Below are positions 34,267 through 41,082 of a DNA stretch of 64,000 bases, piece by piece; position 1 is the stretch's first letter, and each line of letters starts with the position of its first letter. Location of the stretch: positions 24,376-88,375 of the forward strand of contig DAIUFK010000003.1 in assembly GCA_036844615.1 (NCBI GenBank). Reading direction: 5' to 3'. Position numbers and translations under genes: made by a program. The notes under the pieces are model-generated. The model did not search any database. It was not told the DNA's origin and saw only the letters and a program-made list of their open reading frames with translations. Source of the stretch: Palsa-872 sp036844615 (GTDB taxonomy: Bacteria; Chloroflexota; Dormibacteria; Dormibacterales; Dormibacteraceae).

Positions 34267-35205
34267 CTAGGCCCGCTTGCGTGACTTCCGCTTGGGAAAC
34301 AGGTTCAGGATCTTCGCGTAGTCCTCGGGAGTGTCGATGTCGTCGGGACGGCCCGGCGCGGGCACAGTGTCCAGAAGCTCCGGGTGGCCGTCGAGGATCT
34401 GCCTGGCACCGGCGTCCCCTTCGAGCGCGTAGAGGTCAACCCACATCTCTCGGGCGAGCACGACGGGAGGCGTCCATTCGGCGCCCTTCTTCAAGACCGC
34501 GACGGCGGGGCGCGAGCCTTCACGCCGCCAGGCGCGCAGCAATGCGGCGACGGTCCGCGAGCCGACCAGCGGCTGGTCCCCGAGCAGGACGACAGCTGCC
34601 TGGATCTCGGGCCGGAGAGCGCGAAGGCCTGCCTTCAGCGAAGAGGCCATGCCTGTGTGCGCGTCAGGGTTGTGGACGAGGTCCGCTGCACCGTCGACTG
34701 CCTCTTTGACATCGTCGGACGAGTAGACAACAACCACCTGGTGGCATCCGCCGTCGGATGCGGCCTCGACCGCGTGCTTCACCATCGGCCTGCCGTCGAA
34801 CTCGAGGAGCAACTTTTGGGAGCCAGGCATTCGAGAGCTCGAGCCGGCAGCCAGCACTACAGCGCCGGCGGGTAACAGCGCTGCCGCGAGGCGCTCAAAC
34901 GGAGGCCGCGCAGACCGGATCCACTCAACCTCAACGTTGGCGCGGAGGGCGAGCTCGGCAAAATCGCGAAGCCTTGCGCTATCGCCGTCGACGAGGAGCA
35001 GGCGGCGACCGGATAGAACCGACAGGTCGGGGACCGTGTCCGGAAGAGTGATCACCGCCAGCGAGTCGCAATCGTCACGCGCGGCGATGTGCTCGAGGGC
35101 ATGCCCGATGTCCCGCCCGCGCACGACCACGCTGTGCGGTCCCTCGGGCTCCCTGTAGGTGCGTCCTCGGATGGGCAGCTCCAGGTCGCTCATCACGAAC
35201 ACCAT
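34267..35205 (-). CDS. mocA: MocA/MobA-like molybdenum-cofactor nucleotidyltransferase with extra N-terminal domain
   Basis: A 312-residue protein. Residues 116-312 form an NTP-transferase domain with VVLAAGSSSRMPGSQKLLLEFDG, LLGDQPLVG and DIDTPEDY, typical of CTP:molybdopterin cytidylyltransferase, which makes the cytosine-dinucleotide cofactor used by CO-dehydrogenase-type enzymes. Residues 1-110 form an additional alpha/beta domain (SVVVRGRDIGHALEHIAAR, RRLLLVDGDSARLRDFAEL) that I do not recognise and which most MocA proteins lack. ATG 35205 has TATGCT 6 bases upstream. The molybdenum hydroxylase genes that need this cofactor lie about 2-9 kb away. Confidence 0.8.
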   Translation of the reverse strand: MVFVMSDLELPIRGRTYREPEGPHSVVVRGRDIGHALEHIAARDDCDSLAVITLPDTVPDLSVLSGRRLLLVDGDSARLRDFAELALRANVEVEWIRSARPPFERLAAALLPAGAVVLAAGSSSRMPGSQKLLLEFDGRPMVKHAVEAASDGGCHQVVVVYSSDDVKEAVDGAADLVHNPDAHTGMASSLKAGLRALRPEIQAAVVLLGDQPLVGSRTVAALLRAWRREGSRPAVAVLKKGAEWTPPVVLAREMWVDLYALEGDAGARQILDGHPELLDTVPAPGRPDDIDTPEDYAKILNLFPKRKSRKRA

Positions 35206-35211
35206 GGGTTC

Positions 35212-35217
35212 AGCATA
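35212..35217 (-). promoter_or_regulatory. -10 hexamer for mocA-like gene (TATGCT)
   Basis: On the reverse strand TATGCT ends 6 bases before the ATG at 35205, matching the leaderless pattern and supporting this start over the longer open frame. Confidence 0.5.
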
Positions 35218-35222
35218 AGCAC

Positions 35223-35329
35223 GGGGAGGACTGAGGTCCTCCCCAGTGGCCCCCCACCTGGGGCTCCTAGCGACGCTTGGCGGCGCTTTGAAATGCCACG
35301 CTTTGGTGTCGGCCGGGATAAACCCGGCC
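35223..35329. repeat. Palindromic intergenic repeat (copy C)
   Basis: Hairpins GGGGAGGA-CTGAGG-TCCTCCCC (35223-35244) and GGCCGGG-ATAAA-CCCGGCC (35311-35329), with a smaller CCCCA-CC-TGGGG between them. The linker CGCTTTGAAATGCC and GGTGTCGGCCGG resemble copy B. It lies between two divergent genes, so it cannot be a simple terminator for either. Confidence 0.75.
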
Positions 35330-35343
35330 TGGCCGCGACGCTT

Positions 35344-35349
35344 TAGTCT
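35344..35349 (+). promoter_or_regulatory. -10 hexamer for nfo (TAGTCT)
   Basis: TAGTCT is followed by six bases, all T except the first, and then the ATG at 35356, consistent with a leaderless mRNA. Confidence 0.45.
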
Positions 35350-35355
35350 GTTTTT

Positions 35356-36201
35356 ATGCCCATGCTTGGCGCCCACGTCGATTCCTCTGGCGGGCTTCAC
35401 CTCGCCTTCGAGCGCGCGGCAGCCATAGGCGCTGAGGCGATCCAGGTCCACCCGACTCCGCCTGGCTTCTGGGGATCGCCCAAGCTCGACGGAGAACGCA
35501 TTTCAAAGTTCAAGGAAGCCGCCGCGGCCCACGGCAATCCTCCGTTCTACTTTCACGCGGTCTACCTCATCAACCTGGCGGGAGACGATCCCGCCATGCG
35601 CCAGCGATCCGAGAGCACCCTGTCGGGCTACCTCAAAGCCGCCGACGACCTCGGCATCAGTGGCGTGATCTTCCACACAGGCTCGCACAAGGGAGCCGGA
35701 TTCGAAGCGCGTTTGCCGAACATCGTCGAGCACCTGAAGCACGTGATGGATCGAGCCGATCCCAAAGTCGCGCGCCTCGTGATCGAGAACAACGCGGGGC
35801 TTGGCGGCTGCGTCGGAGCGAGGTTCGAAGAGATCGCACAGATGCTCACCAGCCTCGGAGACCCGAGGGCATCGGTGTGCTTCGACACGTGCCATGCCTT
35901 CGCGTCGGGCTACGACGAGAGGACCGCTGCCGACGTGTCCAAGACCATGGACGAGCTGGACAAAGTCGTCGGTCTGAAGCGCGTCGAGGTGATCCACTGC
36001 AACGACTCGGTCACCGGCCTTGGCTCAAATCGCGATCGGCACGCCAACATCGGGACGGGCGAGATCGGTGAGGAAGGGTTCCGTGCGCTGCTTCACGAGC
36101 CGCGCCTGGCCAAGCTTCCATTCATCCTCGAGGTGCCTGGCGCGGGCGGAGGGCCGGACGCCGAACAGGTTGAAGTCCTGAAGAGGCTAGCTCGGGGCTA
36201 G
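35356..36201 (+). CDS. nfo: Endonuclease IV (AP endonuclease)
   Basis: A 281-residue TIM-barrel zinc enzyme that incises DNA at abasic sites in base-excision repair. LGAHVDSSGGL opens the barrel. Metal ligands lie in IENNAGLGG, CFDTCHAFASGYD, HCNDS and NRDRHANIGTGEIGEEGF, and a final ILEVPG supplies the last Glu. Length matches the family. ATG 35356 is used. The stop overlaps the stop of the convergent small gene by 3 bases. Confidence 0.95.
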   Translation: MPMLGAHVDSSGGLHLAFERAAAIGAEAIQVHPTPPGFWGSPKLDGERISKFKEAAAAHGNPPFYFHAVYLINLAGDDPAMRQRSESTLSGYLKAADDLGISGVIFHTGSHKGAGFEARLPNIVEHLKHVMDRADPKVARLVIENNAGLGGCVGARFEEIAQMLTSLGDPRASVCFDTCHAFASGYDERTAADVSKTMDELDKVVGLKRVEVIHCNDSVTGLGSNRDRHANIGTGEIGEEGFRALLHEPRLAKLPFILEVPGAGGGPDAEQVEVLKRLARG

Positions 36202-36362
36202 GCGCCTGCAGTCAGCCTGCGGGCGGTGCGGGCAAACAGGCGCCGAATCGCAGGGATCAGCACCAGCCGGCGCCCTGTGGCCGCCAGCCGCCGGTTCTCA
36301 GCCTCGCGCTGCAGGTCCTGGAGCCGAAGCCAGGCGATGTCCTCGTTCATGTGTTGGTTCAT
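36198..36362 (-). CDS. Small Arg-rich protein, 54 residues
   Basis: A reverse-strand frame from ATG 36362 to TAG 36198-36200. A perfect AGGAGG ribosome-binding site (36371-36376 on the plus strand as CCTCCT) and a TATAAT -10 (36383-36388) precede it, stronger expression signals than most genes here show. The product begins with an acidic, Trp-containing helix (NEDIAWLRLQDLQREAENRR) and ends with an Arg-rich hydrophobic helix (RRLVLIPAIRRLFARTARRL). It may bind membrane or nucleic acid. The family is unknown. It ends exactly against nfo. Confidence 0.6.
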   Translation of the reverse strand: MNQHMNEDIAWLRLQDLQREAENRRLAATGRRLVLIPAIRRLFARTARRLTAGA

Positions 36363-36454
36363 TTCTCAACCTCCTGCTAACCATTATACCTATTACACAG
36401 GTTATACTAACTTGCATTACCACTTTGCCAGTTACTGCGATAGGATGACTTTGG
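36363..36454. promoter_or_regulatory. AT-rich divergent control region
   Basis: This is the most AT-rich stretch in the window. Reverse strand: TATAAT (36383-36388) and AGGAGG for the small gene. Forward strand: TATACT (36403-36408) and TAGGAT (36441-36446, 8 bases before the ATG at 36455). An imperfect palindrome ACCTATTACACAGGT (36388-36402) overlaps both promoters and is a candidate operator. Confidence 0.55.
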
Positions 36455-37003
36455 ATGGCTGACCGCGAGACCGCTTCGGGCGTTTTGGGCCTTGTCCAGG
36501 CCTACGTGAACACCGCGGACCTGGAGACTGGGACCGACCTGCTCAATGACCCAAACACGCTTGCCGCCTGGTTGGTTGCAACGGGTCTGATGAGCTCCGG
36601 CGAGGCTTCAGCGGCAGACCTGAGGCACGCGGTAGCGGTGCGCGAGGCGATCAGGGGGGTAATCGGCGCCAACGCCGGCGCGGCGGTCTACCCCGTCGAC
36701 GTCGCCACCTTGAACGGCGCCGCCGTCGCCAGCCGGCTTCGAGCCCGCTTCGGCTCCGACGGCAAGGCCCGGCTGGAGCCCGAGGCGAGCGGCGTCGAAG
36801 GCGCGCTGGGTCGGATGGTTGCGGCGGTGTTCGCCGCCATGGGCGATGACGACTGGGAGCGCCTCAAGCTGTGCGGCTCGCGGACCTGCCGCTGGGCGTT
36901 CTTCGACAGGTCCAGGAACCACTCGAGCCGCTGGTGCCGGATGGCCTCCTGCGGCAATCGCCAGAAGGCGAAGCGCTTCAGGGAGCGCGCGAAGACATCC
37001 TGA
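36455..37003 (+). CDS. ABATE-domain CGNR zinc-finger protein (putative transcription factor)
   Basis: A 182-residue protein with an N-terminal ABATE-type domain (residues 1-130) and a C-terminal zinc finger, CGSRTCRWAFFDRSRNHSSR then WCRMASCGNRQKAKRFR. The four Cys residues and the literal CGNR sequence define the CGNR family, proposed to be stress-related transcription factors. ATG 36455 follows TAGGAT by 8 bases. It may bind the palindrome in its own AT-rich upstream region, which it shares with a divergent small gene; this is inference. Confidence 0.85.
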   Translation: MADRETASGVLGLVQAYVNTADLETGTDLLNDPNTLAAWLVATGLMSSGEASAADLRHAVAVREAIRGVIGANAGAAVYPVDVATLNGAAVASRLRARFGSDGKARLEPEASGVEGALGRMVAAVFAAMGDDDWERLKLCGSRTCRWAFFDRSRNHSSRWCRMASCGNRQKAKRFRERAKTS

Positions 37004-37102
37004 CTCGGACGCCGACTCACCCTTGCCTTGACGCTTTATGCGTTCGTCGTTCTGTTCTACATTGCCCTGCCGATCAGCAGAGAAAGGCGGGCGATGGCCG
37101 CA

Positions 37103-38074
37103 TCAGGCGACGGAGGATCGCTTGGCGTCGCGCATGAACGCTCCAGTGCCACTGAACCGCGTGGCAGTGATCTCGGCGAGGATGCCCAGGGCAGTCTCCT
37201 CCGCCCCACGCCCGCCCAGGTCGAGGCCGATCGGCCCATGCACACGGGAAAGCTGCTCCTCGGTGAAACCTTCGGAGCGCAGCGCGTCGAAGCGGTTCTG
37301 GTTGGTCTTCCTGCTGCCGATCGCCCCGATGTAGCCGACCTCTTTGCCGAGCACCGAGCGCAGCGCCGGAAGGTCGAACTTCGGGTCGTGCGTGAGGATC
37401 ACCACGTAGGTCGAGCTGTCAAGCGTCAGCTTCGCCATCGCCTCGTCGGGCCACGACACGATCAGCTCGTCAGCCTCAGGAAACCGCTCCTTGGTGGCGA
37501 ACTTCGAGCGGGCATCGACTATCGTCACGCGGTAGCCCATCAACTTCGCCAACCGGTGCAGCGGGATCGCGATGTGGATGGCTCCGACGATGATCATGTG
37601 AGGCGGGCGGCGCAGAGGCTCGATCAACCAATCACCTTCACGTCGCGCGAGCTCGCTGCCTCGCGGCGCGCCAGGCTTGAGCTCCACCTCGCCGGTGACA
37701 AGGTTCGTGCGCAGCGTCGCCGCCTCATTGCGCTCGAGCATTCCGACCAGCTGCTCGTGCGCCGCAGTCAAGGGCTGCACGAACACCTCGATGTGCCCGC
37801 CGCATGCAAGGCCGACCTCGAAGGCGACCTCGTCGGCGACGCCGAAGGCCGCGATCTTCGGCTTGCCGGTCTTCAGGACCTTCTGGGCTTCCTCGAAGAC
37901 CGCACCCTCGATGCATCCGTTGGAGACCGAGCCTGCCATCTTGCCGGACCGGGTGACCACCATCTTCGAGCCGAGTGGCCGGGGGCTCGAGCCCCACGTC
38001 TCCACCACGGTCGCAAGGGCGATGTCCTCGCCCCCCTTCGTCCAATCTTTCAGCTCATTCAGGACCTCCCGCAC
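37103..38074 (-). CDS. XdhC/CoxI-family molybdenum hydroxylase maturation factor
   Basis: A 323-residue XdhC protein, needed to load sulfurated molybdenum cofactor into CO-dehydrogenase/xanthine-dehydrogenase enzymes. The N-terminal domain has ALATVVETWGSSPRPLGSKM, GSVSNGCIEGAVFEEA and the catalytically implicated FGLACGGHIEVF-like segment (VGLACGGHIEVFVQP). The C-terminal Rossmann domain has IIVGAIHIAIPLHRLA and IGSRKTNQNRFDAL. GTG 38074 lies just after the CoxE stop. It is the last gene of the reverse-strand cox cluster. Confidence 0.9.
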   Translation of the reverse strand: MREVLNELKDWTKGGEDIALATVVETWGSSPRPLGSKMVVTRSGKMAGSVSNGCIEGAVFEEAQKVLKTGKPKIAAFGVADEVAFEVGLACGGHIEVFVQPLTAAHEQLVGMLERNEAATLRTNLVTGEVELKPGAPRGSELARREGDWLIEPLRRPPHMIIVGAIHIAIPLHRLAKLMGYRVTIVDARSKFATKERFPEADELIVSWPDEAMAKLTLDSSTYVVILTHDPKFDLPALRSVLGKEVGYIGAIGSRKTNQNRFDALRSEGFTEEQLSRVHGPIGLDLGGRGAEETALGILAEITATRFSGTGAFMRDAKRSSVA

Positions 38075-38078
38075 CGGC

Positions 38079-39260
38079 TTATCTCCTGGCCGTTCGGTTG
38101 CCGAGGCCGGCGAGCAGGCGTCCAAGGTCGTCCAGAGCCTGCACGTTGTGGGCGGCGAGGAAGTCGTCGCAGTGCGGCAGCGCCGCCGCCATGCCGCGCG
38201 TCAGCGGCTGGTAGCCGTCCGAACCGATCAGGGGGTTCAGCCAGATCAGCCGGTGGGCTGAGCGCCTCAGGTGGATGAGCTCAGCGGTCAGTTGTGCCGG
38301 CTCCCCGCGGTCCCAGCCGTCGCTCACGATGATCACCACCGCGCCGTGGCCGAGCACGCGGCGGGCCCAATGCCGATTGAAGTCGGCAAGCGCCTCGCCA
38401 ATACGAGTCCCCCCGCTGAAGTCGTGGACTCCCTTGCTCACCGAATCGAGGGCGCGATCGAGGTCGCGCTGCCGCAGGAGTCGAGTTACTCGCGTCAATC
38501 GGGTGGAGAAGACGAATGCCTCCAGGTCCTCGCGGCGCGCGATAGCGTGGGCGAAGATCATCAGCAGGCGCGAGTACTTCTCCATCGATCCGCTCACATC
38601 GCAGATGAGGACGAGCGGCCGGCGCCGCAGGCGAGGGCGGCGGCGGAAAAGCTGCATCAGCTCGCCGCTCGAGCGGATCGCATGTCGAGCGGTTCGCCTA
38701 AGGTCGATTCCCCCAGCCTTTGAGGGCCTGAGGCGGCGAGTGCGACGCTCGGCGACTCGCCACGGCGCCTGCTCGAGAAGCTTGCGGACCTGCTGCATTT
38801 CCTGCCACGTCATCTGCTCGAAGTCCTTGTGCCGCAGCAGCTCCTCGGCGCTGTAACCGCTGGAGCTGGCAGGGACGATAGTGACGTCCTGCTCGCGATT
38901 CATCTGCGACTGGTTGAGCCCGAGCGCGTTCGACCATGCCTTGGCACGCTCCGGTGACATGGGCAGGGCGCGGCTGCGCCCCGGTATCTGGCCGGCGGAA
39001 GCGCGCGGATCGGCGGGGGCCCAGAAGATGTCAAAAGCCGCTTCGAAGGTGCCGAGGTCGTCCTTCCTGCTCACGAACACGGCGCGCAATGCATTCCGAA
39101 AATCCAGCTGGGCTCTGAGCTCGATGTGGTTCAGAGCTCGCGTCGCGTCGGTGAGTCGCCTCGGCCCTGCCTCCATGCCCGCGTCGTGGAGCAGTCGCGC
39201 GAAGGCCCCTAGCCTGGGCAGCAGGTCCGGCGACACCTGGGTCGGTTCCGGCTCAGGCAC
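38079..39260 (-). CDS. coxE: CoxE-like VWA-domain protein
   Basis: A 393-residue protein with a C-terminal von Willebrand A domain whose MIDAS motif is ICDVSGSM and which has FSGGTRIGEAL and IIVSDGWDRG. The N-terminal half is helical and charged. In carboxydotrophs CoxE works with the MoxR-type ATPase CoxD to build the [CuSMoO2] or related active site. The GTG at 39260 overlaps the end of the ATPase gene by 8 bases, so the two are translated together. Confidence 0.9.
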   Translation of the reverse strand: MPEPEPTQVSPDLLPRLGAFARLLHDAGMEAGPRRLTDATRALNHIELRAQLDFRNALRAVFVSRKDDLGTFEAAFDIFWAPADPRASAGQIPGRSRALPMSPERAKAWSNALGLNQSQMNREQDVTIVPASSSGYSAEELLRHKDFEQMTWQEMQQVRKLLEQAPWRVAERRTRRLRPSKAGGIDLRRTARHAIRSSGELMQLFRRRPRLRRRPLVLICDVSGSMEKYSRLLMIFAHAIARREDLEAFVFSTRLTRVTRLLRQRDLDRALDSVSKGVHDFSGGTRIGEALADFNRHWARRVLGHGAVVIIVSDGWDRGEPAQLTAELIHLRRSAHRLIWLNPLIGSDGYQPLTRGMAAALPHCDDFLAAHNVQALDDLGRLLAGLGNRTARR

Positions 39261-40143
39261 CTCTCGCCTTCTCGACCATCGCGGGCACCTGCTCGCGGAC
39301 TCGCTCGAGGTCCTCCTGGTACTTGAGGGCCGCCCCAAGCGTGGCGTCGACTATCGATGCGTCGATGCGCGTGGCGCCGAGGGCGGCAAGAGAGCGCGCC
39401 CAGTCAAGCGTCTCCGCGACCCCTGGAACCTTGTACAGGTCCATGCCTCGAAGCCCCTGGACCAATTTGGCGACCTCGCGAGCCAGGCCCTCCGCTGCTT
39501 CCGGCGCCCGCACCCGCACTATCTCGACCTCCTTCTCCAGGTCCGGGTAGTCGATCCAGTGATAGAGGCAGCGACGCTTGAGGGCGTCGTGCACCTCCCG
39601 CGTGCGGTTCGAGGTGATGACGACGAAGGGCGCCTTCTTGGCCTTGATCGTGCCGATCTCCGGGATCGAGACCTGGAAGTCCGACAGCAGCTCGAGTAAG
39701 AAGGCCTCGAACTCCTCGTCCGAGCGGTCGATCTCATCGATGAGCAGCACGGGAGGCGTCGGATCGTCGTTGTCGATCGCGTCCAGCAGCGGGCGGCGAA
39801 GAAGGAACTCGGAGCTGAAGATCTCGCGCTCCGCGGTTCGTCTGTCGCCCTTCTCGTCCATCAGGCGGATGTGAAGCAGCTGGCGCGGGTAGTTCCACTC
39901 GTAAACCGCGTGTGCGAGGTCGATGCCCTCGTAGCACTGCAAGCGGATCAGGCGCGCGCCAAGCACGTCCGCCATGACCTTCGCGGCCTCGGTCTTGCCA
40001 ACGCCGGCCTCGCCTTCGATGAACAGCGGCTTCTCGAGCTTGAGCGCGAGGAAGATCGAGGTCGCGAGCCCTCTGTCGCCGATGTAGCGGCGCTCGCGCA
40101 GGCGGGACTCGACCTCGTCGATGGTGGCGGGAGCAGAGCTCAT
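39253..40143 (-). CDS. coxD: MoxR-type AAA+ ATPase (CoxD-like)
   Basis: A 296-residue AAA+ chaperone-like ATPase. Walker A is IEGEAGVGKTEAAK, Walker B VLLIDEIDRSDEEFEAFLLE, sensor 1 VVITSNRTREVHDALKRR, followed by the lid domain. The GIDLAHAVYEWNYPRQL segment is typical of CoxD. It partners with the downstream CoxE. ATG 40143 is favoured over 40170. A palindromic repeat lies directly upstream, between it and coxM. Confidence 0.9.
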   Translation of the reverse strand: MSSAPATIDEVESRLRERRYIGDRGLATSIFLALKLEKPLFIEGEAGVGKTEAAKVMADVLGARLIRLQCYEGIDLAHAVYEWNYPRQLLHIRLMDEKGDRRTAEREIFSSEFLLRRPLLDAIDNDDPTPPVLLIDEIDRSDEEFEAFLLELLSDFQVSIPEIGTIKAKKAPFVVITSNRTREVHDALKRRCLYHWIDYPDLEKEVEIVRVRAPEAAEGLAREVAKLVQGLRGMDLYKVPGVAETLDWARSLAALGATRIDASIVDATLGAALKYQEDLERVREQVPAMVEKARGA

Positions 40144-40173
40144 CGCCGAAAGACTACCGGCCGCGTCCACCTG

Positions 40174-40227
40174 AGGGGGGACCTCCCCCCTGGAGGCGGC
40201 GGGCCCGGCAAAGCCGGCTCCCGCCGC
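40174..40227. repeat. Palindromic intergenic repeat (copy D)
   Basis: AGGGGGG-ACCT-CCCCCCT (40174-40191) followed by a long near-perfect hairpin GCGGCGGG..CCGGC-AAA-GCCGG..CCCGCCGC (40196-40227). It sits between coxM and coxD, and could separate the two halves of the cluster by termination or RNA processing. Confidence 0.7.
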
Positions 40228-40275
40228 ACCCTCCTGTCGAATGGGACGCGGCCGGCATCAAAAAACTGCTCGAGG

Positions 40276-41082
40276 CTAACCGGCTTGCTCGATCGCTCGC
40301 TTCGTCAGCACCCTGGCAAGGTGCTTCTTGTACTCCGGGCTGGCACGCAGGTCGCCAGACGGGTTGAGCCCGTCGGACGCGTGCTGCGCCGCCTCTTCGG
40401 GCTTGGCGCCCTTGTGAAGCGCTTCCTCGACAGCTTTCGCCCGCACCGGGGTGGAGCCAACGTTGGTCAGGCCGATCCGCCAGCCGCCGTTCATCTTCTG
40501 CGCGGCGGCACCGACGATCGCCCAGTCGAACAGGCGGCGGCGAAACTTGATGTACTTGTGGGGGCCGGTCGCCACCGGGAACACGATCTCGGTGACGATC
40601 TCGTCCGCCGCCAGCGGCGTCGTGAAGATGTCCTTGAAGAAGTCCTTGGCCGGAATCGTGCGCTGGTTGGTCACGATGTCCGCGTCGAGCATCAAGGCGA
40701 TGGTCGGGTAGTCGCCGGCGGCATCCGCGTGGGCGACAACTCCTCCGATGGTTCCCATGTTGCGAACCTGGTTGTCTCCAACCTCTCCGGCCACCTCGGC
40801 GAGGATCGGCAGGTTGTCCTTCACGATTTGTGAGTTATGGATCGACACATGGCGGGTGAGGGCGCCGACATGCAGCTTGCCGCCGCTCTCCTTGATCTGG
40901 TCAAGGCCTTTGATGCCGTTGATGTCGACCAGCGCTTTGGGCTGTGCCAGTCGAAGGCGCATCAGCGGGATGAGGCTGTGGCCGCCTGCAAGCACCTTGG
41001 CATCCTCACCGTACTTGTTGAGAAGCTTCACGGCCTCCTCCACCGAGGAGGCCCTCGCGTATTCGAATGCGGCTGGGATCAC
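40276..41082 (-). CDS. coxM: Molybdenum hydroxylase FAD-binding medium subunit
   Basis: A 268-residue flavoprotein subunit. FAD-binding motifs AGGHSLIPLMRLRLA and MGTIGGVVAHADAAGDYP are those of CoxM. The C-terminal domain (IKFRRRLFDWAIVGAAAQ, LTNVGSTPVRA) also fits. It passes electrons from the iron-sulfur subunit to quinone. GTG 41082 overlaps the coxL stop as GTGA, so the three subunits are translated in the order S, L, M. Confidence 0.9.
   Translation of the reverse strand: MIPAAFEYARASSVEEAVKLLNKYGEDAKVLAGGHSLIPLMRLRLAQPKALVDINGIKGLDQIKESGGKLHVGALTRHVSIHNSQIVKDNLPILAEVAGEVGDNQVRNMGTIGGVVAHADAAGDYPTIALMLDADIVTNQRTIPAKDFFKDIFTTPLAADEIVTEIVFPVATGPHKYIKFRRRLFDWAIVGAAAQKMNGGWRIGLTNVGSTPVRAKAVEEALHKGAKPEEAAQHASDGLNPSGDLRASPEYKKHLARVLTKRAIEQAG

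Noticed and set aside
37028..38278. 416-codon forward frame opposite the XdhC gene
   Set aside because: XdhC motifs are clear on the other strand; the forward translation is a composition artefact.
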